From contig DIUN01000046.1 in NCBI GenBank assembly GCA_002423025.1, positions 1-31,580 of the forward strand: a DNA stretch of 31,580 nucleotides, in the 5' to 3' direction. This DNA is from Sphingomonadales bacterium UBA6157 (GTDB lineage: Bacteria > Pseudomonadota > Alphaproteobacteria > Sphingomonadales > Sphingomonadaceae). The translations under genes were made by a program, and so were the position numbers. A model generated the notes under the pieces. The model was not told the DNA's origin and ran no database searches. It saw nothing but the letters and a program-made list of their open reading frames with translations. The number at the start of each line of letters is the position of its first letter. Position 1 is the stretch's first letter. Shown in pieces: positions 14,828 to 20,907 of the stretch.

Positions 14828-15703
14828 ATGCGTATCCGCGTCGATTACACCACCATCTATGATTATGCCGCGCTGGCCAGTGACGTGGTGCAGCTGCTGC
14901 GTGTCGAGCCGTGCGGGCATGACCAGCAGTTCCTGCTGCACTGGCGGCTCGATACCGATACCGATGGCCATCTGCGCCGCGGCGAGGATGTGTTCGGCAA
15001 TGTCACCCACATGTTCTACGCCGATCAGCCGATCCGCCGGCTCGCCCTGCACGTGACGGGGGAAGTGGATACGGTGGATACCCATGGCATCCTCACCGGC
15101 ACGGCCGAGCCGCTGCCGCCCTCGGTGTTCCTGCGCGCCACGCCGCTGAGCACCGCCAACGAGGCGATCGCGATGTTCGCCCGCAGCTGCGAGGCGCCGA
15201 ACCCGCTCGATACGCTGCACGCCCTCACCATCGGGCTTTATGAGCGCATGGCCTTTGATGCCGATGTCACCCACAGCCACACCGATGCCATCCATGCCTT
15301 CAGCATCAGCGCCGGCGTGTGCCAGGATTACAGCCACATCTTCCTGGCCGCGGCGCGCTGCCTCGGCATCCCGGCACGCTATGTTTCGGGCCATCTGGTG
15401 CGGGCCGATGGGCTGGTGACGCAGCCGGCGGGCCATGCCTGGTGCGAGGCGTTCGTGCCCGGCCTCGGCTGGTGCGGCTTTGACCCGACCAACGGCATCT
15501 CCACCACCGATGCCTATCTGCGCGTTGCCGTGGGCCTGGACTATCTTGATGCGGCACCCGTGCGCGGCGCCCGTCGCGGCGGCGGCGCCGAGACGATGCT
15601 GGTGAGCGTCACCACCCGCGACACGCTGGCCGGCAAATCGACGCCGCTGTTCCGCCCGGCGATTGCCCCCGTTGCACAGGCACAAGAGCAGGTGCAATCT
15701 TGA
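14828..15703 (+). CDS. Transglutaminase-like cysteine protease domain protein
   Basis: The 291-residue product is of the bacterial transglutaminase-like family (COG1305). A complete catalytic triad can be placed: Cys165 in GVCQDYSH, His203 in AGHAWCEAF and Asp219 in FDPTNG. The N-terminal part (MRIRVDYTTIYDYA) is the usual beta-rich N-domain. No signal peptide is seen, so it should act in the cytoplasm with its neighbours. The ATG at 14828 has AGGA, part of the preceding stop region, five bases upstream; the tight spacing indicates translational coupling with the alpha-E gene. In these clusters it is presumed to cleave or transfer peptide or amide bonds; actual substrates are not known. Confidence 0.93.
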   Translation: MRIRVDYTTIYDYAALASDVVQLLRVEPCGHDQQFLLHWRLDTDTDGHLRRGEDVFGNVTHMFYADQPIRRLALHVTGEVDTVDTHGILTGTAEPLPPSVFLRATPLSTANEAIAMFARSCEAPNPLDTLHALTIGLYERMAFDADVTHSHTDAIHAFSISAGVCQDYSHIFLAAARCLGIPARYVSGHLVRADGLVTQPAGHAWCEAFVPGLGWCGFDPTNGISTTDAYLRVAVGLDYLDAAPVRGARRGGGAETMLVSVTTRDTLAGKSTPLFRPAIAPVAQAQEQVQS

Positions 15704-15753
15704 ACGAAATCGGCCAGGAACAACGTGGCCGTTCGTGGGGGGAGATCAACAGC

Positions 15754-16521
15754 ATGACCTATTGCGTAGGCATCTTGGTGCGTGAAGGCCTGATCCTGAT
15801 GGCCGACACCCGCACCAACGCCGGGGTGGACAACATCTCGACCTATCGCAAGCTGCGCGTGCTGGAGAACACCGGTGACCGGGTGCTCGCCGCCGCCTCC
15901 GCCGGTAGCCTCTCCGTGACACAATCAGCGCTCAGCCGCGTGGAGCTTGGCGTGGTGATGCCGGACAGCGGCGAGAAGGAGAGCCTCGCTACCGCCCCCA
16001 CCGTGTTCCGCTGCGCCCAGATTGTCGGCCAGGCGCTCTCGGATGCCAAGGCGTCGATCACCATGGTGGTGAAGGATGACAAGGTTTCCACCGATGCGAC
16101 ACTGCTGTTCGGCGGCTCCATTGATGGCCGCAAGCCGCGGCTGTTCCTGATCTATGGCGCCGGCAACTTCATCGAATGCCAATCGGACACGCCCTATCTG
16201 CAGATCGGCGAGCACAAATATGGCAAGCCGGTGCTCGATCGCATGGTGAATTTTGAAACGCCGATGGCCGAGGCGATCAAGGTGGCGCTGATCTCGTTCA
16301 GCTCGACCATCCGCTCCAACCTCGCCGTGGGCCTGCCGATCGACCTGATGAGCATCCGCTCGGGCTCCTCGAAGGTGGAACTGCTCCATCGCATCGAGGC
16401 CGATGATGATTACTATCGCGAAATGAACGACCGTTGGTCCAACGCGCTGCGCGCTGCGGCGGCCGCGATTCCGCTGCCGCAATATGCCAGCGAGCCGAAT
16501 GCCGCGTCCCGGCCGGACTGA
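15754..16521 (+). CDS. Proteasome-type peptidase Anbu
   Basis: Anbu is a bacterial N-terminal-nucleophile hydrolase related to HslV and proteasome beta subunits. The start at 15754 gives MTYCVGILV, placing Thr directly after Met so that removal of Met frees the nucleophile. Counting from that Thr, Asp17 (MADTRT) and Lys32 (TYRKL) fall at positions expected for the catalytic set. A GGAG nine bases upstream supports this start over one at 15700, which would bury the Thr. The length of 255 residues is normal. Structural work on homologues reported an open helical ring, unlike closed proteasomes. It is last in the ATP-grasp/alpha-E/transglutaminase block, 50 bases after the previous stop, and no unfoldase (HslU, Clp) gene is adjacent. 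The physiological substrate is unknown. Confidence 0.94.
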   Translation: MTYCVGILVREGLILMADTRTNAGVDNISTYRKLRVLENTGDRVLAAASAGSLSVTQSALSRVELGVVMPDSGEKESLATAPTVFRCAQIVGQALSDAKASITMVVKDDKVSTDATLLFGGSIDGRKPRLFLIYGAGNFIECQSDTPYLQIGEHKYGKPVLDRMVNFETPMAEAIKVALISFSSTIRSNLAVGLPIDLMSIRSGSSKVELLHRIEADDDYYREMNDRWSNALRAAAAAIPLPQYASEPNAASRPD

Positions 16522-16539
16522 CGAACGCCGCAGGTTTCA

Positions 16540-16593
16540 GCCGGCAGCCTCGGCTCTGGCCGGAGCGCCGGCAGCCTCGGCTCAGGCCGGAGC
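16540..16593. repeat. 27-bp tandem duplication at the 3' end of the MFS gene
   Basis: Units 16540-16566 and 16567-16593 are identical except for T at 16556 versus A at 16583. Read on the minus strand, the difference turns AGA (Arg) in the distal unit into TGA (stop) in the proximal unit, which is the present stop of the MFS gene. Readthrough would add 14 residues before an in-frame TGA. Confidence 0.9.
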
Positions 16594-17805
16594 GCCAGCC
16601 AGCGTGCCCACCTTGTCCCGCTTGAGCCACAGCAACGTCGCCAGCACCAGGCCGATCAGCGCCACGAACGTCATCGAGAGATAACCCAGAGCGCCGCGCC
16701 CGGTGGCGTTGAGATATTCATACAGCTCGCCGGACGCCAGCGTGGTGATCGCCTGGGCCGGTGCCGAGGCCAGCGCCATGTAGATCATCTGCGCCGTCGG
16801 CGTGCGCTCATCGCCATGCATCACCTGGATCATGCGAATGGCACCCAGGAAAGTGGCGGCAAAGGTGCCGGCGTGCAGCAGCTGCAACGGATAGAGCAGC
16901 CACACCGGCGGCAGCATGGCCAGCGCTGTCCAGCGCACCACGGCGGAGAGGCCGCCAACAAGGATGAGAGTTTCAGGCGTGAACTTTTCGGTCCATCGCG
17001 CCATGAAAATGAGAAAGCCGACTTCAGCGATCACGCCGATCGACCAGAGGTTGCCCGAAAGCGAGCCGGAGAGCTGCTGGTCGTTGCTCCAGATCAGCGT
17101 GCCCGCCACATAAAAATAGCTGTGGGTCGCCTGGATGAGCCCGGCGGCGAAGATGAGCAGCGCGAACTTGCGGTCCTTGAGCATCCCGACGCCCGCGGCG
17201 AGGCGCTGGCTGAACGGCGCCTCGCGGTCCCCGGCCACCGGCTCGGCGTGCATCCAGGCCGCCGCCACGATCAGCAGCGCCGAGACGCCGAACAGCCAGC
17301 CCCAGATCGCCCAGCTGCCAAAGACATCGATGAGCATGCCCACCGCGCTGGAGCCGACGACGAACGCCGCGGACGCCAGCCCGCGCGCCAGCCCGTAGCG
17401 CGGCCAGCCATATTGGGTGAGCCGCAGCAGCGCCGCTTCCACCACCGGCACAAGGCCCCAAAAAGCCACGTCCATCAGCAGGATGATGATGAAGACGGCG
17501 GTGAAGCCCTCGACAAACCACAGCGCGCCAAAGCCAAGCGTCATCAGCCCGGCGAACAGGAACATCGGCGCCCGCCGGTCATTGCGGCCATCGGCCCAGG
17601 CGGCGGTGAGCGGCCCGGCGATGATCCGCGAAAAACCGCCGATGGCCAGCACCAGGCCGATCTGCGAGCCGCTGAAGCCATGGGCCTTTTCCAGCCAGAC
17701 CGGCAGGAAGGGCACCAGCGCGCCAAAGCCCGTGAAGAACAGGCAGGCGAGCCAGGTGGCGCGCACGCCGGGACGGGCGAGAGAAGACATCAGCGATTCG
17801 AACAT
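16582..17805 (-). CDS. MFS transporter, HcaT/MFS_1-like
   Basis: This 407-residue integral membrane protein has about 12 hydrophobic segments. It resembles the PPP/HcaT branch of the major facilitator superfamily: N-terminal FFTGFGALVPFLPVWLEKAHGFSGSQIGLVLA, then GPLTAAWADGRNDRRAP, a variant of the loop 2-3 motif of MFS carriers. The E. coli relative HcaT is a presumed 3-phenylpropionate transporter, but substrate cannot be read from sequence and no aromatic degradation gene is nearby. The ATG at 17805 gives MFESLMSSL; an internal ATG at 17790 is equally possible, and neither has a strong ribosome site. It is convergent with anbu and divergent from the SDR gene. The stop codon lies in a tandem duplication. 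Confidence 0.88.
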   Translation of the reverse strand: MFESLMSSLARPGVRATWLACLFFTGFGALVPFLPVWLEKAHGFSGSQIGLVLAIGGFSRIIAGPLTAAWADGRNDRRAPMFLFAGLMTLGFGALWFVEGFTAVFIIILLMDVAFWGLVPVVEAALLRLTQYGWPRYGLARGLASAAFVVGSSAVGMLIDVFGSWAIWGWLFGVSALLIVAAAWMHAEPVAGDREAPFSQRLAAGVGMLKDRKFALLIFAAGLIQATHSYFYVAGTLIWSNDQQLSGSLSGNLWSIGVIAEVGFLIFMARWTEKFTPETLILVGGLSAVVRWTALAMLPPVWLLYPLQLLHAGTFAATFLGAIRMIQVMHGDERTPTAQMIYMALASAPAQAITTLASGELYEYLNATGRGALGYLSMTFVALIGLVLATLLWLKRDKVGTLAGAPA

Positions 17806-17881
17806 GCTGCACCATGGCGCGGTGCAACACGCCTGTCATCTGCGGCATGGTCTGCCGGGCCATGATAAATAGGGGCTTGAT

Positions 17882-17905
17882 GCGCCGGCCATTCCCGGCG
17901 CTTTT
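17882..17905 (+). promoter_or_regulatory. Terminator-like hairpin in the SDR leader
   Basis: GCGCCGG (17882-17888) and CCGGCGC (17895-17901) form a 7-bp GC stem with a CCATTC loop, followed by TTTT, only 30 bases before the SDR start. Because the upstream gene is divergent, nothing needs ending here. It is therefore either a leader attenuator or a 5' stabilising hairpin. Confidence 0.45.
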
Positions 17906-17935
17906 GCAAGGCGACTTTTGCCCTCGGAGACCAGC

Positions 17936-18712
17936 ATGACCTTGCCGCAGCTTTTCGACCTCACCGGCCAGACCGCCGTCATCACCGGCTCGTCCCGCGG
18001 TATCGGCAAGGCCATTGCCCATCGCATGGCCGAGCATGGCGCCAATGTCGTCATCTCCAGCCGCAAGGCCGATGCCTGCGCCGAGGCTGTCGCCGAGATC
18101 AACGCCGCTGTCGGCCGCACTGCCGCTGTCTCGATTCCGGCCAACATCGCCGACAAGGCCAGCCTGCAGGCGCTCGTGGATGCCAGCGTCGCCCGCTTCG
18201 GGCAGATCGATGCGCTGGTGTGCAACGCCGCCTCCAACCCCTATTTCGGCCCGCAGGCCGGCATCACCGACGAGCAGTTCAACAAGATCCTGCAGAACAA
18301 CATCCTGGCCAACCACTGGCTGATCAACATGGTCGCTCCCGCCATGCGCGGCCGCAAGGCTGGCAGCATCACCATCATCTCGTCGCTGGGCGGCCTCAAG
18401 GGCTCGCCGGTCATCGGCGCCTATTGCATCTCCAAGGCGGCGGACATGCAGATGGCGCGCAACATGGCCGTGGAATTCGGGCCGGACGCCGTGCGCGTCA
18501 ACTGCATCGCGCCGGGGCTGGTAAAAACCGATTTCGCCAAGGCGCTATGGGACAATCCCGAGATCCTCAAGTCCGCGACGCGCGGTGCGCCGCTCGGCCG
18601 CATCGGCATGCCGGACGAGATCGCCGGCATGGCGGTGCTGCTCGCCAGCCCGGCCGGCGGCTTCATCACCGGGCAGAGCCTTGTCATCGATGGCGGCGTC
18701 AGCATCAGCTGA
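17936..18712 (+). CDS. SDR-family NAD(P)-dependent oxidoreductase
   Basis: A classical short-chain dehydrogenase/reductase of 258 residues. The cofactor motif TGSSRGIG is at residues 17-24. An NAAS variant of the NNAG motif follows. The catalytic set is Ser149/150 (IISSLGG), Tyr163 and Lys167 (YCISK). The C-terminus GGFITGQSLVIDGG is typical of the family. SSRK after the second strand, with Arg, leans to NADP(H) preference, though this is uncertain. The ATG at 17936 follows GGAGA at 6-7 bases; the frame extends to a TTG at 17918 that would bring only six residues. The gene is monocistronic or followed at 133 bases by the orphan secreted protein gene. The substrate is not predictable from sequence. 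Confidence 0.9.
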   Translation: MTLPQLFDLTGQTAVITGSSRGIGKAIAHRMAEHGANVVISSRKADACAEAVAEINAAVGRTAAVSIPANIADKASLQALVDASVARFGQIDALVCNAASNPYFGPQAGITDEQFNKILQNNILANHWLINMVAPAMRGRKAGSITIISSLGGLKGSPVIGAYCISKAADMQMARNMAVEFGPDAVRVNCIAPGLVKTDFAKALWDNPEILKSATRGAPLGRIGMPDEIAGMAVLLASPAGGFITGQSLVIDGGVSIS

Positions 18713-18713
18713 C

Positions 18714-18754
18714 GTTTGCTCCACTGGCGTGGATGCGGCACCGGCCCGCGCCCC
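18714..18754 (+). repeat. Dispersed 41-bp structured element, copy 1
   Basis: Immediately after the SDR stop, the sequence reads GTTTGC, then TCCAC-TGGC-GTGGA (a 5-bp stem with 4-base loop), T, and a 20-base GC-rich block beginning GCGGCACCGG. It matches 37 of 41 positions with 31540-31580. Two of the four differences lie in the hairpin loop; the stem is unchanged. Confidence 0.75.
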
Positions 18755-18763
18755 TGCCCGGCA

Positions 18764-18796
18764 GCCGCTTGCCGAAAAGCGGCAAAGTTTTGCCGC
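18764..18796 (+). promoter_or_regulatory. Two overlapping, mutually exclusive hairpins
   Basis: Hairpin A pairs GCCGCTT (18764-18770) with AAGCGGC (18777-18783). Hairpin B pairs GCGGCAA (18779-18785) with TTGCCGC (18790-18796). They share 18779-18783 and cannot both form. They lie about 50 bases before the ATG of the 157-residue protein, so a switch-like leader is possible; chance in GC-rich DNA is the alternative. Confidence 0.4.
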
Positions 18797-18845
18797 CGGC
18801 AGCCGTTTCTCAAGACTGGTCAACCCAGTCTCGAGGTGCTGTTCC

Positions 18846-19319
18846 ATGTTGCTTCACAAGTTCTGCCTGTCACTGGCGCTGGTCTGTGCCAGCCTGCTGC
18901 TGCCCGCCGCCGCGATCGCGGGCAGCGTCTGCCGCACCATCGGTTTTGTCGGGTTCGAGGCCGAGGCCGGACGCGCTGCAGAAACCCTGGGCGCCCCCAC
19001 GCGCAACATCTCCGAAATCGCCGTCTATATCGAGGAGACGCAGGGCGTCTTCTACTACCAGACCAATTATATCAGCCCCGGTGAGCGCTACCCGGCCAAG
19101 ATCGTCATCAGCACGGAACTGCCGCTGCGCGACGCGCTGATCAACCTGGTGGCAAGGCCGGGGGAAGCCGAGGCCGGCCTGCCCGAGGCGATCCTCGCCG
19201 GGCGGCAGCTGGCGGTCTATCGCGTTACCTCAGACAATCTTCCGGGCAAGAGTCCGGTCCTCGCCGGCCTCGGGGCCGACGGAAAGACGCTTCAGATCGC
19301 CAGCGCCGACGGAAAATAA
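18846..19319 (+). CDS. Secreted protein of unknown function
   Basis: A 157-residue protein with a clear signal peptide: MLLHKFCLSLALVCASLLLP followed by AAAIAG, with cleavage likely before SVC. The mature part is a soluble mixed-composition domain of about 130 residues containing FVGFEAEAG, YIEETQGVFYYQTNYISPGERYPAKIV and TELPLRDALINLVARPGEAEAGLPEAILAGRQLAVYRV. One Cys follows the cleavage site, but the preceding residues do not make a convincing lipobox. I do not recognise the family. The ATG at 18846 has GAGGTG seven bases upstream, and the frame before it lacks coding character. The leader carries alternative hairpins and the dispersed 41-bp element. Location is periplasmic or extracellular by inference. 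Confidence 0.75.
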   Translation: MLLHKFCLSLALVCASLLLPAAAIAGSVCRTIGFVGFEAEAGRAAETLGAPTRNISEIAVYIEETQGVFYYQTNYISPGERYPAKIVISTELPLRDALINLVARPGEAEAGLPEAILAGRQLAVYRVTSDNLPGKSPVLAGLGADGKTLQIASADGK

Positions 19320-19341
19320 GCCGGCAGCTTCACAACCTGAT

Positions 19342-19428
19342 TCAGAAGGGCATCGCCTGGGCCGTCGTGACCATGAACAGCGCGGTGACGATGAAGACAA
19401 GCGCGGTGGCGCCGACTGCAACGTGCAT
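19342..19428 (-). CDS. Possible 28-residue hydrophobic miniprotein
   Basis: A short open frame on the minus strand starts MHVAVGATALVFIVTALF and ends TAQAMPF, one strongly hydrophobic segment long enough to cross a membrane. Its only Shine-Dalgarno-like sequence (GAGG) is the 3' foot of the perfect 18-bp hairpin just upstream, nine bases before the ATG. If real, translation would depend on that hairpin opening and on transcription passing its T-run. It could also be a chance frame downstream of a terminator. Confidence 0.4.
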   Translation of the reverse strand: MHVAVGATALVFIVTALFMVTTAQAMPF

Positions 19429-19431
19429 GGC

Positions 19432-19481
19432 AAAAATCCTCTTTTCCCTGCACGCTGGGGGGCGCGTGCAGGGAAAAGAGG
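19432..19481 (-). terminator. Perfect 18-bp hairpin with T-run on the minus strand
   Basis: Bases 19438-19455 and 19464-19481 are exact reverse complements with an 8-base loop. On the minus strand the stem is followed by ATTTTTG, so it fits an intrinsic terminator for the GlsB-SIMPL unit whose last stop is 130 bases upstream. It is longer than a terminator needs, and its purine-rich arm contains the ribosome-binding sequence of the 28-residue frame. No T-run follows on the plus strand. The rest of the gap to 19610 is AT-rich, with TTAACGAA and TTCGTTAA as an inverted pair about 30 bases apart. Confidence 0.7.
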
Positions 19482-19610
19482 TGCAAGAACCGCGCCACTC
19501 GGCCAGGCTCTTGAATTCACTGATTCTTAACAATTAACAATTTAACGAAGTGTAAAGAATTCCGACAGGGTGTCTTCAAATTCGTTAATATTTGCCGCTT
19601 TTATGAACAG

Positions 19611-20339
19611 CTATTCCAGCTGGAAACTCATCGTCACGTTCATGTTCAGCGCCACTTCGCCCGGCGCAACCGGGGTCGGTGCGTCGGCCATCTCGGCCTT
19701 GGCGGTCATCATCATGGGGCGTGGCGAAGGCACATAGCCGCCGCCTTCCGAAATGGCGGTGATGCGCTTGATCTTCATGCCGGCCGCCTTGGCGTAAAGC
19801 TCGGCGCGGGCGCGGGCGGTCTTTACCGCCATCACGCGTGCTTCATCCAGCGCGGCTTCGGCGGCTTCCACCTGGAAGTTCGGCCCCTGAATCTGGTTGG
19901 CGCCAACGCTGACCAGCGTATCGAGCAGCTTGCCGGCGTCGGCGATGCGCCGCACGCGCAGCGCCACGGTGTTGTTGGCCTGATAGCCGGTGAGGATCGG
20001 CGGCTTGTTCTCCTCGTAGCGATATTGCGGCTGCAGGCTGAGGCCGGTCGTCTGGATGTCCCGCTCGGCAATACCGGCCTGTCGCACGGCCGCCACCACG
20101 GCGTTCATCCGCCGGGCATTCTCGGCCATCGCCGCCGCCGCCGTGGGGGCCATGGTCACCACTCCGCCGGAAAGCTCGACGATATCGGGCGCGCGGCTCA
20201 CCCGGCCCTCGGCGCTCACCGTCAGCACGGCCGGGGCGTTGGCAGGGTCCGGCATCATGGCCATCTGTGCGGAAGCAGCAGTGGCCAGCAGGGCTGCCGC
20301 CAGGGCGATCGAGCCCGGAAGCAAGTTGAGCATCCTCAT
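19611..20339 (-). CDS. SIMPL/DUF541 family periplasmic protein
   Basis: The 242-residue product has a signal peptide (MRMLNLLPGSIALAAALLAT, cleavage after ASA) and a SIMPL (DUF541) domain, seen in VLTVSAEGRVSRAPDIVELSGGV, NARRMNAVVAAVRQAGIAERDIQTTGLSLQPQY and ARVMAVKTARARAELYAKAAGMKI. Relatives include E. coli YggE and Brucella BP26/OMP28, periplasmic or outer-membrane-associated proteins; YggE is linked to oxidative stress tolerance, and BP26 forms ring-like oligomers. A biochemical role is not established. AAGGAGAGAG before the ATG is a strong ribosome site. It follows the GlsB-type gene at 26 bases, so the two are probably co-transcribed from a promoter upstream of 20623. Confidence 0.92.
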   Translation of the reverse strand: MRMLNLLPGSIALAAALLATAASAQMAMMPDPANAPAVLTVSAEGRVSRAPDIVELSGGVVTMAPTAAAAMAENARRMNAVVAAVRQAGIAERDIQTTGLSLQPQYRYEENKPPILTGYQANNTVALRVRRIADAGKLLDTLVSVGANQIQGPNFQVEAAEAALDEARVMAVKTARARAELYAKAAGMKIKRITAISEGGGYVPSPRPMMMTAKAEMADAPTPVAPGEVALNMNVTMSFQLE

Positions 20340-20365
20340 GAATTCTCTCTCCTTATCGGCCGGCT

Positions 20366-20623
20366 TCAGGCCCGGCCGCCATTCACCTGACGCCACAGCC
20401 AGAGCAGCAGCATCGCACCAAGGATCGAGGCGATCCATCCCGGCGTGCTGCCATCCTTGTACCAGTGAAACACATTCTCGCCGACAAAGCGCGCAATGAA
20501 CGCGCCGGTGATGCCGATCAGCATCGTCACCAGCAGCCCGCCGGCGCCGCTGCCGGGCATGATCCAGCGCGCGATGGCGCCCACGATGATTCCGACGATT
20601 GCAGTCCAGACAAAACTCAGCAT
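20366..20623 (-). CDS. GlsB/YeaQ/YmgE-family membrane protein
   Basis: This 85-residue protein is a transglycosylase-associated (GlsB/YeaQ/YmgE) family member: three hydrophobic segments with the characteristic glycine-rich patterns IVGIIVGAIARWIMPG, GGLLVTMLIGITGAFIARFVG and a last helix WIASILGAMLLLWLWRQ. The family sits in the inner membrane and is often stress induced; molecular function is unknown. The ATG at 20623 is preceded by GGGGAGAG at six bases. It is the first gene of a probable two-gene unit with the SIMPL protein. Upstream (20624-20854) the minus strand has TATTAT at 20698-20703 as a possible -10 without a good -35. Confidence 0.92.
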   Translation of the reverse strand: MLSFVWTAIVGIIVGAIARWIMPGSGAGGLLVTMLIGITGAFIARFVGENVFHWYKDGSTPGWIASILGAMLLLWLWRQVNGGRA

Positions 20624-20854
20624 TGGCGCTCTCCCCACCAGCGAACTCGATGAACACTGACAGACATGGCCTGCACGCAACATGAACGGAGACCGCCATA
20701 ATACACTGATTTGGCAAGCATTTCGAAGGGTTTTTGCAACCATATTGTAAATTACGCCGCCACGCCGCGACCCTGCGGCAACAGCAACCGGGCAAAACCA
20801 AGTCAGGCTCAATTTTCCGCCTTCGCCTTGCCACAGTCCTGCGCTATGAAGCGG

Positions 20855-20883
20855 TTGCAGGTACTGATGTATTTCGGTAATAC
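20855..20883 (+). promoter_or_regulatory. Promoter of the RND efflux operon with operator-like inverted repeat
   Basis: TTGCAG (20855-20860) and TAATAC (20878-20883) are 17 bases apart, with the likely start near 20890, shortly before the ribosome site AAAGGA. An inverted repeat TGTATT-TCGGT-AATACA (20868-20884) covers the spacer and -10, where a repressor would block polymerase. The regulator is not encoded next to it. Confidence 0.5.
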
Positions 20884-20907
20884 AGTCAGCGCCAAAGGAC
20901 GATGAGC

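Noticed and set aside
16757..16775. Partial inverse match (GGGCCGGTGCC) to the dispersed 41-bp element
   Set aside because: It lies in the MFS coding sequence, lacks the TCCAC/GTGGA stem and is short enough to be chance in GC-rich DNA.
19527..19546. Clustered TTAA motifs resembling CtrA half-sites
   Set aside because: Spacing between TTAA copies is three or four bases rather than the seven needed for a CtrA box.
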